From Prevotella sp. UBA6429 (GTDB taxonomy: Bacteria > Bacteroidota > Bacteroidia > Bacteroidales > Bacteroidaceae): DNA of 13,458 bases. Shown piece after piece: positions 6,839 to 13,458 of the stretch. The DNA is taken from the NCBI GenBank assembly GCA_002437285.1, contig DJOV01000100.1:1-13458 (forward strand), given 5' to 3'. Numbering within the stretch: position 1 is the stretch's first letter; each line of letters starts with the position of its first letter. The notes beneath the pieces were generated by a model. That model worked only from the letters and a program-made list of their open reading frames with translations, searched no databases and was not told where the DNA came from. The position numbers and the translations under genes were made by a program.

Positions 6839-6900
6839 GTTGTCATTGGAGACAGTTGCAGAAAACATTGCCCTAACATCCAGTGGCGGTCGCTTTTCTC

Positions 6901-8541
6901 TCACAGGCCATTGCCCTCGCGCGTGATGCGGAACCAATCAATATCCAGTAGGCCCAAGTCGCCCACGGCATTGCCCTCGACAGCCACCAAGCCCATCTTG
7001 GCACCAATCCATTTGCCGGGGCGCATGGTGAACGGGGCGCCAACAGGCTGGTAGCGACGGCCATCGGTGCTGTAGGCAAAGCGCACCACGCCATCGGCAA
7101 CACGCATCTGTAGATAGAGGTCACGATAAAGGGCTGGATGATAGGGTATGGTATCGCGAGCCGTGGGTTTCAGCGATGCCAAGTCGGTGGCGCGTTCCGC
7201 CTCGCCCTCCTCTGCTTTGTCACACGTCAGTTGTCGCAACACAAAACCGTCGCCACGACGTGTCACCACAAGGGCCGAATAGCCACGGCCCATCATGATG
7301 ATGCCGCCCGACTGACGATCGTTCTTGGCAGCCAGCCGCACCTTGGCCGTGGCCACGAAGTGCTCAGCTGGTGTCTTCTGCAACAAGAGGTTGGGTACGT
7401 TCCACAAGTTTGCCTCACCGTCAAGGCGTGGCTGGCGGAAGGTGAACAGCCGGAAGTGGCCATCGGCAGTAGGCATGCCGAAGCATTGGTCATAGTCGGC
7501 CTGCCACTGCCACTGCTTGCCCAGCTCATAGCTGTTGAACTCGTCACTCTCCTGCGGATTCATCACAAGGGTCGACGACGATTTGGGCTTGCGGTAGGTG
7601 GTGTAAGGCTCGCCACCCTTTCCCATGACAGGCCAACCACTGGACCAGTCGACGGGTTGCAACCACACCACGCGACCATAAGCCCCACGGTCCTGGAAGT
7701 GCACAAACCAGTCCTCACCCTGCGCAGTATGGACCCAACCTCCCTGATGAGGACCGTTGACCCCGCTCCTCCCCCGTTGCAACACACGTTTCCACTCATA
7801 GGGCCCGTAAGGGTTACGGCTGCGCATGGCGAGCTGCCATCCCTGCTCCACGCCGCCTGCCGGACAGAGTATCCAGTACCACCCGTCACGCTTGTAGAGC
7901 TTCGGCCCCTCGGTGGTGTGGTTCTCACTGCCACCGTCGAACACGATCACAGGGTTGCTTATGGCTTTCACACCGTCGGCACTGAGCTCTCGGAGGGTCA
8001 GCACAGAGTTGAACCCCGACCGACTGTTGGCCCACGCGTTGACAAGATAGCAGCGGCCGTCGTCGTCCCACAACGGGCAAGGGTCTATCAGCCCACGGCC
8101 CGCTACCACGCAGACAGGTTCCGTCCATGGCCCTTCGACCGTACTTGACCGCACCATCATCACGCCGCGGTCGGGGTCACCCCAGTAGATATAGAATGAA
8201 CCATCATGATAACGGATGGCCGGTGCCCACACGCCCTTGCCATGTTGAGGACGCAGGCTGTCGGGAAACTGCCGGTCGAGGGCGTGGCCAGCAATCTCCC
8301 AGTTGACCAGGTCACGTGAGTGGAGAATGGGCAGTCCGGGCATGCAATTGAACGAACTGGCTGTCAGGTAATAGTCCTCACCCACGGCACAAAGGTCTGG
8401 GTCGCTGTAATCAGCATTGAGGATAGGGTTGGTATAGGTGCCGTCGCCATTGTCGGGGCACCACACTTCTGAGCGGTATTGGCCCCACGAAAGCAAGGGA
8501 ACAACCACCAAAAGGACAAGAAGGGTTCTTTTCATCATCAT
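6901..8541 (-). CDS. Secreted GH43 family glycoside hydrolase (beta-xylosidase / alpha-L-arabinofuranosidase type), 546 aa
   Basis: An inverting glycosidase of the five-bladed propeller GH43 fold, expected to release xylose or arabinose from xylan or arabinoxylan oligosaccharides. A signal peptide (MKRTLLVLLVVVPLLSWGQ) indicates export to periplasm or surface; no lipobox Cys is seen. Catalytic positions are visible: base D47 in NADYSDPDL, pKa-modulating D153 in GLIDPCPLWDDDG, and acid E211 in HTTEGPKLYK. MTASSFNCMPGL-like sequence (58-70) and WAPAIRYHDG (105-114) fit the subfamily with this N-terminus, perhaps GH43_12. Residues about 325-546 form the usual C-terminal beta-sandwich (DEFNSYELGKQWQW, GGIIMMGRGYSAL). 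Three consecutive ATGs (8541, 8538, 8535) compete as start. A GTG 51 bp upstream would put charged residues before the signal peptide and is rejected. The gene lies 261 bp downstream of xylulokinase on the same strand, which suggests joint pentose use. Confidence 0.9.
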   Translation of the reverse strand: MMMKRTLLVLLVVVPLLSWGQYRSEVWCPDNGDGTYTNPILNADYSDPDLCAVGEDYYLTASSFNCMPGLPILHSRDLVNWEIAGHALDRQFPDSLRPQHGKGVWAPAIRYHDGSFYIYWGDPDRGVMMVRSSTVEGPWTEPVCVVAGRGLIDPCPLWDDDGRCYLVNAWANSRSGFNSVLTLRELSADGVKAISNPVIVFDGGSENHTTEGPKLYKRDGWYWILCPAGGVEQGWQLAMRSRNPYGPYEWKRVLQRGRSGVNGPHQGGWVHTAQGEDWFVHFQDRGAYGRVVWLQPVDWSSGWPVMGKGGEPYTTYRKPKSSSTLVMNPQESDEFNSYELGKQWQWQADYDQCFGMPTADGHFRLFTFRQPRLDGEANLWNVPNLLLQKTPAEHFVATAKVRLAAKNDRQSGGIIMMGRGYSALVVTRRGDGFVLRQLTCDKAEEGEAERATDLASLKPTARDTIPYHPALYRDLYLQMRVADGVVRFAYSTDGRRYQPVGAPFTMRPGKWIGAKMGLVAVEGNAVGDLGLLDIDWFRITREGNGL

Positions 8542-8550
8542 AAGGATTTG

Positions 8551-8686
8551 GCGTTTCGTTATTCGTAATGTGCGTTTCGCTATGCTCGACACTTTCTATC
8601 TTTCGCAGTACATGCATTATTGTTTGCAGCACGCTTTATCTTAGCAATGCGCTTTACCTTAGCAGCACGCACTTCTTTATTCATAA
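8551..8686. repeat. Degenerate short repeats upstream of the GH43 gene
   Basis: The sequence GCGTTTCG recurs at 8551 and 8572, and CGCTTTATCTTAGCA (8632) is echoed by CGCTTTACCTTAGCA (8650) and loosely by CGCACTTCTTTATTCA (8668). Units are about 18-21 bp and imperfect. Short reading frames here are driven by the repeats and look non-coding. No convincing -7 box for GH43 was found on the minus strand. Confidence 0.45.
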
Positions 8687-8695
8687 TACGCAGAA

Positions 8696-8737
8696 ATCGC
8701 CTCAGACGCACAAAAAAATGAATGCATCTGAGGCGAT
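8696..8737 (-). terminator. Hairpin after xylulokinase, possible weak terminator or processing site
   Basis: A 15-bp stem (8696-8710 with 8723-8737, one mismatch) encloses a 12-nt loop. It lies 65 bp past the xylulokinase stop and before GH43. Only ATTTCTG follows on the minus strand, so termination would be weak. It may attenuate or stabilise a common transcript. Confidence 0.5.
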
Positions 8738-8802
8738 CTTCATATTCGGAAGCCTGCGGCAGGGGTACCGACAAAGCCCTTGAAATGAACGACTACCTTC
8801 GC

Positions 8803-10299
8803 TCAGTCGACCAAGCGCCTTAGGCTGTCTTTCCAACGGGCGTAAGCATCAAGGCAGGCAGCAGCCTTATGGTCATCAGGTTCGATGACCGCCAACCGCT
8901 TCAGTGTACTGAAGGCCTCGTCGTGGTCACGATAAATGCCGCAACCCATGCCAGCGCCCTTGGCCGCTCCTACGCTCCCGTCGGTCTCATAAAGTTCGAT
9001 GGTGGCACCACTGGTAGTAGCCAGCGTGTCGCGGAAGATGGGGCTCAGGAACATGTTGGCCTTGCCGGCGTGTATCTGGCGGATGTCCATCCCCATGTGT
9101 CTCATCACCTCCATGCCATAGCAGAAGGAGAAGACAATGCCTTCCTGGGCGGCACGCAAGATGTGGGCACGTGTATGACGATTGAAGTCAAGGCCTTGGA
9201 TGCTACATCCCACCTCCCGGTTCTCGAGCACACGCTCGGCTCCGTTGCCAAAGGGAATGACCGTGACGCCGTCACTGCCGACAGGCACTGAGGCACAGAA
9301 GTCGTTCATCTCCTGGTAGCCCAGCCCCTCGGGCGCGATGTTGCGGCGTGTCCAAGCATTGAGAATGCCCGTTCCGTTGATGCAAAGCAAGACACCCAGG
9401 CGGGTTTGCTCGCGTGTGTAGTTGACGTGGGCGAAAGTATTCACACGACTCTTCGGGTCGTAGCCTTCCTCACCCAGCACACCATAGACCACGCCACTGG
9501 TACCTGCCGTCGAGGCAATCTCTCCAGGATTGAAGACATTGAGCGATAGGGCATTGTTAGGCTGGTCACCCGCACGATAAGCAATCGGCGTTCCCTCGCG
9601 CAAGCCCAGTTCTGCAGCGGCAGCCGCCGACACAACACTCTGCACGCCAAAGGTGGGAACGATATCGGGCAACAAGTCAGGTGAGATACCATAATATTGA
9701 AGCAGGAAGTCGGCGGGTGCTTTCTTGGAGAAATCCCAAAACATGCCTTCCGACAGACCACTGATGGTGGTATTGACCTCACCACTGAGGCGCATGGCGA
9801 TGTAGTCGCCAGGAAGCATTACCTTATCGATTTTCTCATAAACATCAGGCTCATTCTCCTTCACCCATGCCAGCTTGGCCGCCGTGAAGTTGCCAGGTGA
9901 GTTAAGCAAGGTGCTCAGGCACCGCTCATGCCCCAGGGCATCGAAGGCACGCTGCCCATAGGGCACGGCGCGCGAGTCACACCAGATGATGGCATCGCGC
10001 AGCACCTGCCGGTTCTTGTCCACACACACCAGTCCATGCATCTGATAGGAGATGCCAATGGCCTTCACATCATCGGCAGTGGCACCCGTCTCAGCCATCA
10101 CCTTCTGCAATGACAGCTTGGCGTTGTCCCACCACATCTGCGGCGACTGCTCCGCCCAGCCGGCTTTCACAGCCTTGATGGGAGCCTCATGCTCCGGGTA
10201 AAACGCCATGGCCGCGATAGCCCCTGTCTCCACATCGACAAGCGATGCCTTCACCGAACTGGATCCTACGTCCAATCCTAATAGGTATTGTCTCTTCAT
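8803..10299 (-). CDS. xylB: Xylulokinase (FGGY family), 498 aa
   Basis: Phosphorylates D-xylulose with ATP to D-xylulose 5-phosphate, feeding the pentose phosphate pathway in the cytosol. The N-terminal actin-like ATPase phosphate motif is LGLDVGSSSVKASLVD (D10). GISYQMHGLV (82-91) and IIWCDSRA (104-111) are typical of xylulokinases and distinguish them from glycerol kinase. YRAGDQPNNALSL carries the likely catalytic base D245, and STAGTSGVVYG (263-273) is the second-domain phosphate loop. Length equals the usual 480-510 aa. The ATG at 10299 gives the expected short MKRQYLLGLD start. The neighbouring GH43 enzyme supplies pentoses; xylose isomerase and a transporter are not in the window. A palindrome upstream may be an operator. 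Confidence 0.93.
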   Translation of the reverse strand: MKRQYLLGLDVGSSSVKASLVDVETGAIAAMAFYPEHEAPIKAVKAGWAEQSPQMWWDNAKLSLQKVMAETGATADDVKAIGISYQMHGLVCVDKNRQVLRDAIIWCDSRAVPYGQRAFDALGHERCLSTLLNSPGNFTAAKLAWVKENEPDVYEKIDKVMLPGDYIAMRLSGEVNTTISGLSEGMFWDFSKKAPADFLLQYYGISPDLLPDIVPTFGVQSVVSAAAAAELGLREGTPIAYRAGDQPNNALSLNVFNPGEIASTAGTSGVVYGVLGEEGYDPKSRVNTFAHVNYTREQTRLGVLLCINGTGILNAWTRRNIAPEGLGYQEMNDFCASVPVGSDGVTVIPFGNGAERVLENREVGCSIQGLDFNRHTRAHILRAAQEGIVFSFCYGMEVMRHMGMDIRQIHAGKANMFLSPIFRDTLATTSGATIELYETDGSVGAAKGAGMGCGIYRDHDEAFSTLKRLAVIEPDDHKAAACLDAYARWKDSLRRLVD

Positions 10300-10353
10300 T
10301 TGTTCTGTAATTTAAGGTTAGGCGCACACGCGGCGCGTCGTTTCTTTCAGCTG

Positions 10354-10361
10354 CAAAGATA
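10354..10361 (-). promoter_or_regulatory. Proximal -7 box for xylB
   Basis: The minus strand reads TATCTTTG, a full TAnnTTTG match, 54 bp upstream of the xylB ATG and embedded in GCTGCAAAGATA on the plus strand. No clear -33 TTTG is seen at 18-21 bp, as might suit an activated promoter. Confidence 0.55.
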
Positions 10362-10383
10362 ATGCAAGTGCGAGAGCAGAGCA

Positions 10384-10397
10384 TCAAGCTTGCTTGA
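10384..10397. promoter_or_regulatory. Palindrome upstream of xylB, candidate operator
   Basis: TCAAGC-TT-GCTTGA is a perfect 6-bp-arm inverted repeat. It begins 22 bp upstream of the proximal -7 box, just where the -33 element would lie. A dimeric regulator such as a xylose-responsive repressor or activator could bind, but no regulator gene is in the window. Confidence 0.4.
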
Positions 10398-10427
10398 ATG
10401 TCATGCCGAGCTGTAGCTTATCTGCTG

Positions 10428-10435
10428 CAAAGATA
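10428..10435 (-). promoter_or_regulatory. Distal -7-like box upstream of xylB
   Basis: A second TATCTTTG on the minus strand, within the same GCTGCAAAGATA 12-mer as the proximal box, 74 bp further upstream. It may be an alternative start. The rest of this 262-bp gap (10300-10561) shows no gene and no terminator for the operon ending at 10562. Confidence 0.35.
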
Positions 10436-10561
10436 GAAAAAAGATTATCAACAGAACAGGAATGAGACAAAATCTATCGCTTCTGTAACTTATTTAATAG
10501 CGCGCGTCATAACCAACAGGTTCCATCAGTCGCCATCTATTCAGTGTACATCAGCCATCAT

Positions 10562-11857
10562 CTACTTGGAGTTCCATCGAAGCCCCACATTCAGGCTGAA
10601 GCCTAACGGACGGTCGGTGTAAGCCGACTCTACCCCACTGCCATTCTTGAAATGAAAGCTCAAGCCCGGTTCAGCGTACACGCTGACTGACTGCGACAAC
10701 TTAAAAGCAGCTCCAGCTGCAGCGTTGACACTCACCACAGGACGGTTCTCCTTGACGCGCTCCTCGCCCGCATCACTCTTGTAGGTGCCCTTCACCAGCT
10801 GTTCCACCTCACCACCTGCACTGGCATAGACGTTGAGACGGCGGGTACTCCAAACATCATAACTCACGCTCACGGGCACACCGATGTAATGGAGGCTCTG
10901 CGAACCGACCACATCGCTCGGTCGAACCACATCCTTGAACTCAGACTTCAAGTAGGCGTAGTCCACACCGGTCTGCAGGCTCCATCTCAGGCCAATGGGC
11001 ACACGCAACGACACACCCACACGTATGGGCTGGCAGTGCTTGGCCTTCATGCCCGCCACCTTCGCATGGCCAAGGCCGGAGAGCACAGAGGAGCCCTGCT
11101 CGCTGGCATTGGGACCAAAGAGGGCCGCGTCATACTGCTGCATATATTGATCACCGGCCACGCCATAGAGGTTGAGGCTGGGCATGCCAGCCACATGGGC
11201 AGCGACCTGCACCGGGCGACTGTCGTGCGCCGCAGCTTGTCGGTTCCATGCCACCAAGTCCTCCTGGGCCACGCCGTCACGCGACGTTTTCGCGTCTGCA
11301 GCCTTGCTTGCGATGTCTTGCGATGGTTGCGGGGTGTCTCCCGAATATGCGGTCCTGTCGGAAAGTTGCTCCGACGTGACACTCGCCACGGCAACCTGCA
11401 GGCCGTCAGTGGCCTCCGGCAGCCCTATCGAACTTTCTCGCCGCATCATGCCGACCTGCGAGGCGGTCACACGGACACGCTCCGCCCACCTTCTGGCCGT
11501 TGCCGCCACAGAGGCGCGCAAGCCACTGGCCATCGGGCTTGCGTCCACATCCGCAGCGTGTGATGCCAAGCGAAGCGATGGAGCCCGATGGGCGTCCATG
11601 GCCACCTGTCGCAAGCTTGTCTGAGAGTTGCGTGGCATCAGCACGATGCCTATGCCCACAAGCACAGCCACCGTGGCGGCCACAGCGCCCCATCGGCGCA
11701 CACGCAGGCTGACCACGCGTGCCCTCAGTTCGCCATAAGCAGGCTGAACGCCGCGACGCGCCATCTCCTTCTTGATGTCGCTCAACAACCCCTTTGGGGC
11801 ATTGCACCGGGCATCCCCAAGGAGCTTTTGTGTATCGTTTGTCCAATTCCTGTTCAT
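10562..11857 (-). CDS. Inner-membrane-anchored protein with C-terminal outer-membrane beta-barrel domain, putative partner of the ECF sigma factor (431 aa)
   Basis: Residues 1-55 are hydrophilic and presumably cytosolic (MNRNWTNDTQKLLGDARCNAPKGLLSDIKKEM), in the place of an anti-sigma domain, without the HxxxCxxC zinc motif of ZAS proteins. One membrane helix follows (56-74, WGAVAATVAVLVGIGIVLM). Residues 75-270 are a low-complexity Ala/Ser/Arg-rich linker. Residues about 276-431 show alternating beta strands of an OMP barrel: PIRVGVSLRVPIGLRWSLQTGVDY, SLHYIGVPVSVSYDVW, LNVYASAGGEV, VSVYAEPGLSFHF and a final LGFSLNVGLRW. The start overlaps the sigma gene by ATGA, implying translational coupling and a functional pair. 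By analogy with other sigma-linked Bacteroidetes proteins it may restrain or sense for the sigma factor, but function is inferred. A single chain with both an inner-membrane helix and an outer-membrane barrel is topologically unusual; the helix might instead be an internal signal anchor. Confidence 0.8.
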   Translation of the reverse strand: MNRNWTNDTQKLLGDARCNAPKGLLSDIKKEMARRGVQPAYGELRARVVSLRVRRWGAVAATVAVLVGIGIVLMPRNSQTSLRQVAMDAHRAPSLRLASHAADVDASPMASGLRASVAATARRWAERVRVTASQVGMMRRESSIGLPEATDGLQVAVASVTSEQLSDRTAYSGDTPQPSQDIASKAADAKTSRDGVAQEDLVAWNRQAAAHDSRPVQVAAHVAGMPSLNLYGVAGDQYMQQYDAALFGPNASEQGSSVLSGLGHAKVAGMKAKHCQPIRVGVSLRVPIGLRWSLQTGVDYAYLKSEFKDVVRPSDVVGSQSLHYIGVPVSVSYDVWSTRRLNVYASAGGEVEQLVKGTYKSDAGEERVKENRPVVSVNAAAGAAFKLSQSVSVYAEPGLSFHFKNGSGVESAYTDRPLGFSLNVGLRWNSK

Positions 11858-12414
11858 GGCCTATTTCGTTTATAATCTTTAATGATGCGCGCGAGCATGT
11901 TCTTAGCCCGATGAAGTTGCGATGCCGAGCTATCGGGCTTGATGCCAAGCAGCTGTGCAATTTCCTTGTGGCTCTTACCCTCCACCACATAAAGGTTAAG
12001 CACCGCCCGATAGCCATCTGGCAACTGCCGGATGAGGTGCGTCATCTCATCACTTGACAGCTCTTCGGTCTCAGGGTCGTCGTCAGGCAAGTCGGGAGGA
12101 TCGGTCTCCATGCGGTCAATGGGCGACCGTCGCTGTTGCCTCAGCCACTGCAGACACTCGTTGATGACGATGCGACTCACCCATGCCTTCAGCGAACCGG
12201 CTCCGCGATAGTCGAACGAATCAATAGTGGTGAATATCTTGATGAAGGCTTCCTGCAGCACATCCCTCACGTCATCGTCGTCAGCGATATACCGAGCGCA
12301 GATAGCAGTGAGATAATTGGCATATTCAGCGTATAGCACATCCATGGCCGAGGCATCACCCCGGCGGAAGAGCTGCACGATGATCTGTTCTTTGTCTTTT
12401 CCGAATATGCGCAT
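11854..12414 (-). CDS. ECF (sigma-70 family, group 4) RNA polymerase sigma factor, 186 aa
   Basis: Directs RNA polymerase to a specific promoter set, typically in response to an envelope signal. Region 2 spans about residues 24-95 (LYAEYANYLTAICARYI, the DVRDVLQEAFIKIF core-binding helix, KAWVSRIVINECLQWLRQQRR for -10 recognition). An acidic linker follows (DPPDLPDDDPETEELSSDE). Region 4 spans about 124-176 (LIRQLPDGYRAVLNLYVVEGKSHKEIAQLLGI, then SSASQLHRAKNML as recognition helix). The ATG at 12414 is chosen; an upstream TTG at 12426 lies in the promoter box. Its stop codon overlaps the next gene by ATGA, marking an operon with the membrane/barrel protein. The promoter box sits almost at the start codon, so the transcript should have a very short leader. 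Confidence 0.92.
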   Translation of the reverse strand: MRIFGKDKEQIIVQLFRRGDASAMDVLYAEYANYLTAICARYIADDDDVRDVLQEAFIKIFTTIDSFDYRGAGSLKAWVSRIVINECLQWLRQQRRSPIDRMETDPPDLPDDDPETEELSSDEMTHLIRQLPDGYRAVLNLYVVEGKSHKEIAQLLGIKPDSSASQLHRAKNMLARIIKDYKRNRP

Positions 12415-12423
12415 GATTAAGTG

Positions 12424-12431
12424 CAAAAGTA
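12424..12431 (-). promoter_or_regulatory. -7 box immediately upstream of the sigma gene
   Basis: The minus strand reads TACTTTTG, a full TAnnTTTG match that ends 9 nt before the ATG at 12414. Transcription should begin within a few bases of the start codon, giving an almost leaderless mRNA. No TTTG lies 18-21 bp upstream. Confidence 0.5.
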
Positions 12432-12478
12432 ACCATTTTTAGTGGCCGGCACTCGATTTCACTTATCTTTTTACTTGT

Positions 12479-12531
12479 AAAATACGAGAATGGATAAAAC
12501 CTTGCTTCAAAATACAAGAATGAGTAAAAAC
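12479..12531. repeat. Pair of AT-rich direct repeats
   Basis: AAAATACGAGAATGGATAAA at 12479 and AAAATACAAGAATGAGTAAA at 12509 are imperfect copies 30 bp apart, three mismatches in the first 20 bases. They lie in the intergenic region between the sigma and lipoprotein genes and could be regulator sites. Confidence 0.5.
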
Positions 12532-12627
12532 ATAGCCTCTCTCGGAACAAAAAACAACGCAAAGGCCAGAAAGGCCGTGTCCTCAAGCCTCACACAGTCT
12601 ATCATCAAAATGAAGATACGCATCCTA

Positions 12628-12651
12628 ACGCATCCTAACGAGATAGCATAT
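12628..12651. repeat. Short tandem repeat of CGCATCCTAA
   Basis: CGCATCCTAA occurs twice head-to-tail, followed by CG, just upstream of a -7-like box. The rest of the 346-bp gap (12415-12760) has one 70-codon open frame (12490-12702) that I do not accept as a gene. Confidence 0.6.
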
Positions 12652-12654
12652 TTG
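12647..12654 (+). promoter_or_regulatory. Weak -7-like box for the lipoprotein gene
   Basis: CATATTTG matches TAnnTTTG at 5 of the 6 fixed bases and is followed by GC, as is usual in this genus. It lies about 107 bp upstream of the ATG at 12761, giving a leader near 100 nt. No -33 box was found. Confidence 0.3.
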
Positions 12655-12760
12655 CAATTTTTGTCTCTTCCGATGCAAGATTTCGAAGAACAAGGCGTTT
12701 AACCAATGGAACCAGAAAAATACGTCCATCAATAAAACATCATCATAAAAAACAAAAGAC

Positions 12761-13363
12761 ATGAAAAAGATCAATCTCATCGCTTTGATGATTTGCTGCT
12801 TGGCAGCTGTGACATTCACTGCTTGCAACGACGACCCTGGTTACAAAGGTCTCACGCCTCAAGAGAAGACACAGGCTTTCAACGTCGTGAAGGGCACTTA
12901 CACGGGCGATCTCATCTATCCCTCCGAAAACCCGACCAACAAGAGTGACGTGACGGACACTGTCACCGTGAGATGGGAAATCCAGAGCGACTCCGTCATG
13001 ACGATCCGCAACTTCCCCATGGCACTGTTGGCCAACAACATCACCAACAAGGAGCTGGCCACCGCACTGAAAGCTGAGCTTCCGCGCGACATGAAGTGCT
13101 ACATCGACTTCACGCAGGTGTCGCCCGTGACATTCTTCATCAACCCTTCACTGCAGAGCTTCACGCTCAACTACAGCGGAAAGAATCACTTGGTACAGGT
13201 TGCCATGTTGGGCAACAATATCTATTCCTTCGGTGCCTATGACTCCAGCAAGAAGTTGCTGCAGATGCAAATCGTGGAGGCAGCCATTTATGTGAATGGC
13301 ATCTTGCAGAAGAACGCGCTGGCTTCGGCCGTTCCGTTTGTCTTCAAGGCCACAAAGAACTAA
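12761..13363 (+). CDS. Putative lipoprotein, possibly DUF4840-like (200 aa)
   Basis: A type II signal peptide is clear: MKKINLIALMICCLAAVTFTAC with lipobox FTAC and lipidated Cys22. The next residues, NDDPG, are acidic like the export signals that place Bacteroidetes lipoproteins on the cell surface, so surface exposure is possible. The rest is a compact, beta-rich soluble domain: YKGLTPQEKTQAFNVVKGTYTGDLIYP (27-53), TVTVRWEIQSDSVMTIRNFPM, and a C-terminal YVNGILQKNAL. The order KGLTPxE, V.GTYTG, DT..V.W resembles Bacteroidetes lipoproteins of the DUF4840 type, but this is recall and not a search result, and no function is known. The ATG at 12761 is preceded by AT-rich leader without a Shine-Dalgarno. 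It is a single-gene unit followed by a strong terminator, and nothing ties it to the sigma pair except adjacency. Confidence 0.85.
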   Translation: MKKINLIALMICCLAAVTFTACNDDPGYKGLTPQEKTQAFNVVKGTYTGDLIYPSENPTNKSDVTDTVTVRWEIQSDSVMTIRNFPMALLANNITNKELATALKAELPRDMKCYIDFTQVSPVTFFINPSLQSFTLNYSGKNHLVQVAMLGNNIYSFGAYDSSKKLLQMQIVEAAIYVNGILQKNALASAVPFVFKATKN

Positions 13364-13397
13364 CTGTTTTCATCCCATATCAACCAACTGACATGAA

Positions 13398-13439
13398 AGG
13401 GCCCGGCCATCATCACGATAGCCGGGCCCTCATCTTTTT
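13398..13439 (+). terminator. Intrinsic terminator of the lipoprotein gene
   Basis: A perfect 10-bp GC-rich stem, AGGGCCCGGC (13398-13407) with GCCGGGCCCT (13421-13430), closes a 13-nt loop and is followed by CATCTTTTT. It lies 34 bp past the lipoprotein stop. Confidence 0.9.
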
Positions 13440-13458
13440 GTAACCATCCGAAATGAGC

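Noticed and set aside
12490..12702. 70-codon plus-strand open frame in the sigma-lipoprotein gap
   Set aside because: It is AT-rich, contains the direct and tandem repeats and the -7-like box, and has no recognisable domain or promoter. Probably chance, though a small protein cannot be fully excluded.

Overview
The window looks like chromosome from a Bacteroidales bacterium, most likely a Prevotellaceae member. The evidence is internal. Several intergenic regions carry the Bacteroidetes -7 promoter box TAnnTTTG, and Shine-Dalgarno sequences are scarce. There is a large secreted multidomain protein with a Prevotella-type C-terminal sorting motif, a standalone AICAR transformylase, a small MKKxYxxP-type peptide, and a sigma factor followed by an inner-membrane anchor fused to a beta-barrel. 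Coding GC is moderate and intergenic DNA is AT-rich. No rRNA, tRNA, CRISPR array, transposase or phage gene was seen.

Left part (1-2320). A very basic small protein and a standalone AICAR transformylase (purine synthesis) lie on the minus strand. A 101-aa putative regulatory protein diverges from the transformylase. The two divergent genes share a 91-bp imperfect palindrome (1644-1734) in which each arm carries a complete promoter of the same design. The 101-aa gene converges on a minus-strand fragment resembling the last ~56 residues of a TonB-dependent receptor or related barrel protein, which sits behind an apparently intact promoter.

Middle left (2321-6840, plus strand). A long reading frame of 1336 codons (2543-6553) encodes a secreted endonuclease/exonuclease/phosphatase (EEP)-fold phosphodiesterase with sphingomyelinase/DNase I-type motifs, a trefoil-like module, galactose-binding-like repeats and a C-terminal sorting tail. 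One in-frame TGA at 3911-3913, very probably a former TGG, cuts it into a 456-aa catalytic half and an 880-codon remainder. A 64-aa small protein follows closely, and a strong bidirectional terminator closes the unit.

Middle right (6901-10440, minus strand). Xylulokinase and a secreted GH43 beta-xylosidase/arabinofuranosidase form a pentose-use pair. A 6-bp-arm palindrome lies where an operator would sit upstream of xylB.

Right part (10562-13458). An ECF sigma factor overlaps by ATGA the gene for a protein with one inner-membrane helix and a C-terminal outer-membrane-barrel-like domain, which is a probable signalling pair. The sigma gene has a promoter box almost touching its start codon. 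After a 346-bp AT-rich gap with short direct repeats comes a lipoprotein gene and a strong terminator.
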